A stretch of 64,000 nucleotides of DNA, from positions 129,078,732 through 129,142,731 of the forward strand of contig OZ023273.1 in the NCBI GenBank assembly GCA_964007475.1, in the 5' to 3' direction. The stretch is from Hybos culiciformis (Eukaryota > Arthropoda > Insecta > Diptera > Hybotidae). Shown piece by piece: positions 63,433-64,000 of this stretch (the first letter of the stretch is position 1; each line of letters begins with the position of its first letter). The position numbers and the translations under genes are program-made. The notes below the pieces were generated by a model. That model searched no databases. It worked only from the letters and a program-made list of their open reading frames with translations, and was not told the origin of the DNA.

Positions 63433-64000
63433 TTTGCAGAAAACTTTTTTCAAGACTTCATGCTTTACTCTAAAAATTATTATTATTTTTTTATTTTAAG
63501 GAAATTTAATCGAAGAGAGTCAAATACACCTATATCAAAGAAAAAAACCACATTAAATTTTGAACTGTTGAACCAAATGTGATGAAAACCATATGTATTC
63601 TTTACAATTATAATATGTATATATACGAACTTATATGTATTTCGTTCTAAACGAGTGCACCCCAATTGACTACGATTTTCATCTTATATTTTCTAAATAA
63701 TATTACTTTGCTTATTATAAGTATTTTATTTTTTTCCTATATATATTTAAAAGGACTAAACAACAAAAATATTTTAATGCCTATGAGTTTTGGCAAATCT
63801 TGTTATTTATTCCTAATGTGATCCCGTCATGAACAGCAAGACATATAAATTTAAAAAAAAAAAAAAAAAAAAGTAAAATAAAAAATTAATCTTCTTGAAT
63901 AATAGAAATAAAGAGCATTTTAAATAAGATGATTTAAAAAAAAAAATAATAATAATAAACGTAAACCTTGCATTTGAAAAAAAAATAAAAATAATAATAA
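63433..64000. other. AT-rich stretch to the window edge
   Basis: No supportable gene. A 60-codon minus-strand frame at 63483-63665 has mostly background composition. An A20 run lies at 63853-63872. Confidence 0.5.

Noticed and set aside
1..64000. tRNA, rRNA, CRISPR arrays and well-known microRNA seeds
   Set aside because: No cloverleaf with A and B boxes, no rRNA-like block and no spacer array was found, and none of the common insect microRNA sequences I looked for by eye was present.

Overview
The window is about 80% A+T by eye. It is packed with poly(A)/poly(T) runs and almost free of recognisable coding sequence, and no complete conventional gene can be defended. It reads as a gene desert, or a very large intron or intergenic region, of a eukaryote. 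An insect or other arthropod is the best guess, from the extreme AT content, several non-autonomous hAT and pogo/Tigger-like DNA transposons, and possible very short introns. That assignment is inference.

Mobile elements. Clear or likely elements lie at 9572-10039 (CACTGGCCTACA ends, no clear target duplication), 12006-12471 (hAT with 8-bp target duplication and a decayed transposase C-terminus on the minus strand), 16801-17142 (hAT MITE with GGAGC/GCTCC-rich ends), 18243-18497 (pogo/Tigger-type MITE between TA duplications), 28238-28454 (217-bp foldback MITE) and 61108-61828 (Buster/SPIN-like hAT MITE). A unit around 36982-37647 bounded by inverted repeats carries a frameshifted PHD-finger pseudogene. 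A long hairpin at 57683-57861 is followed by a 31-bp tandem repeat.

Duplicated non-coding blocks. Three sequence pairs recur inside the window in the same order: 4770-4855 with 27916-28010, 6982-7380 with 40770-41191, and 13037-13242 with 45209-45430 (the last pair inverted). The last pair has a 68-base core that differs at only two positions. Colinear, non-coding and much better conserved than their surroundings, they look like remnants of a tandemly duplicated regulatory landscape, as expected beside a duplicated developmental gene pair. This is the most interesting feature of the window.

Coding candidates. The best are small: a possible two-exon 3' end of a secreted Cys-containing protein at 62074-62321, a 38-nt microexon at 46405-46442, and weaker exon-like islands at 577-750, 10891-11150 and 63320-63432. 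At this base composition dozens of chance open frames of about 50 codons are expected, so these calls rest on splice-site context and amino-acid composition and stay tentative. The remaining stretches hold AT-rich sequence with simple repeats only.
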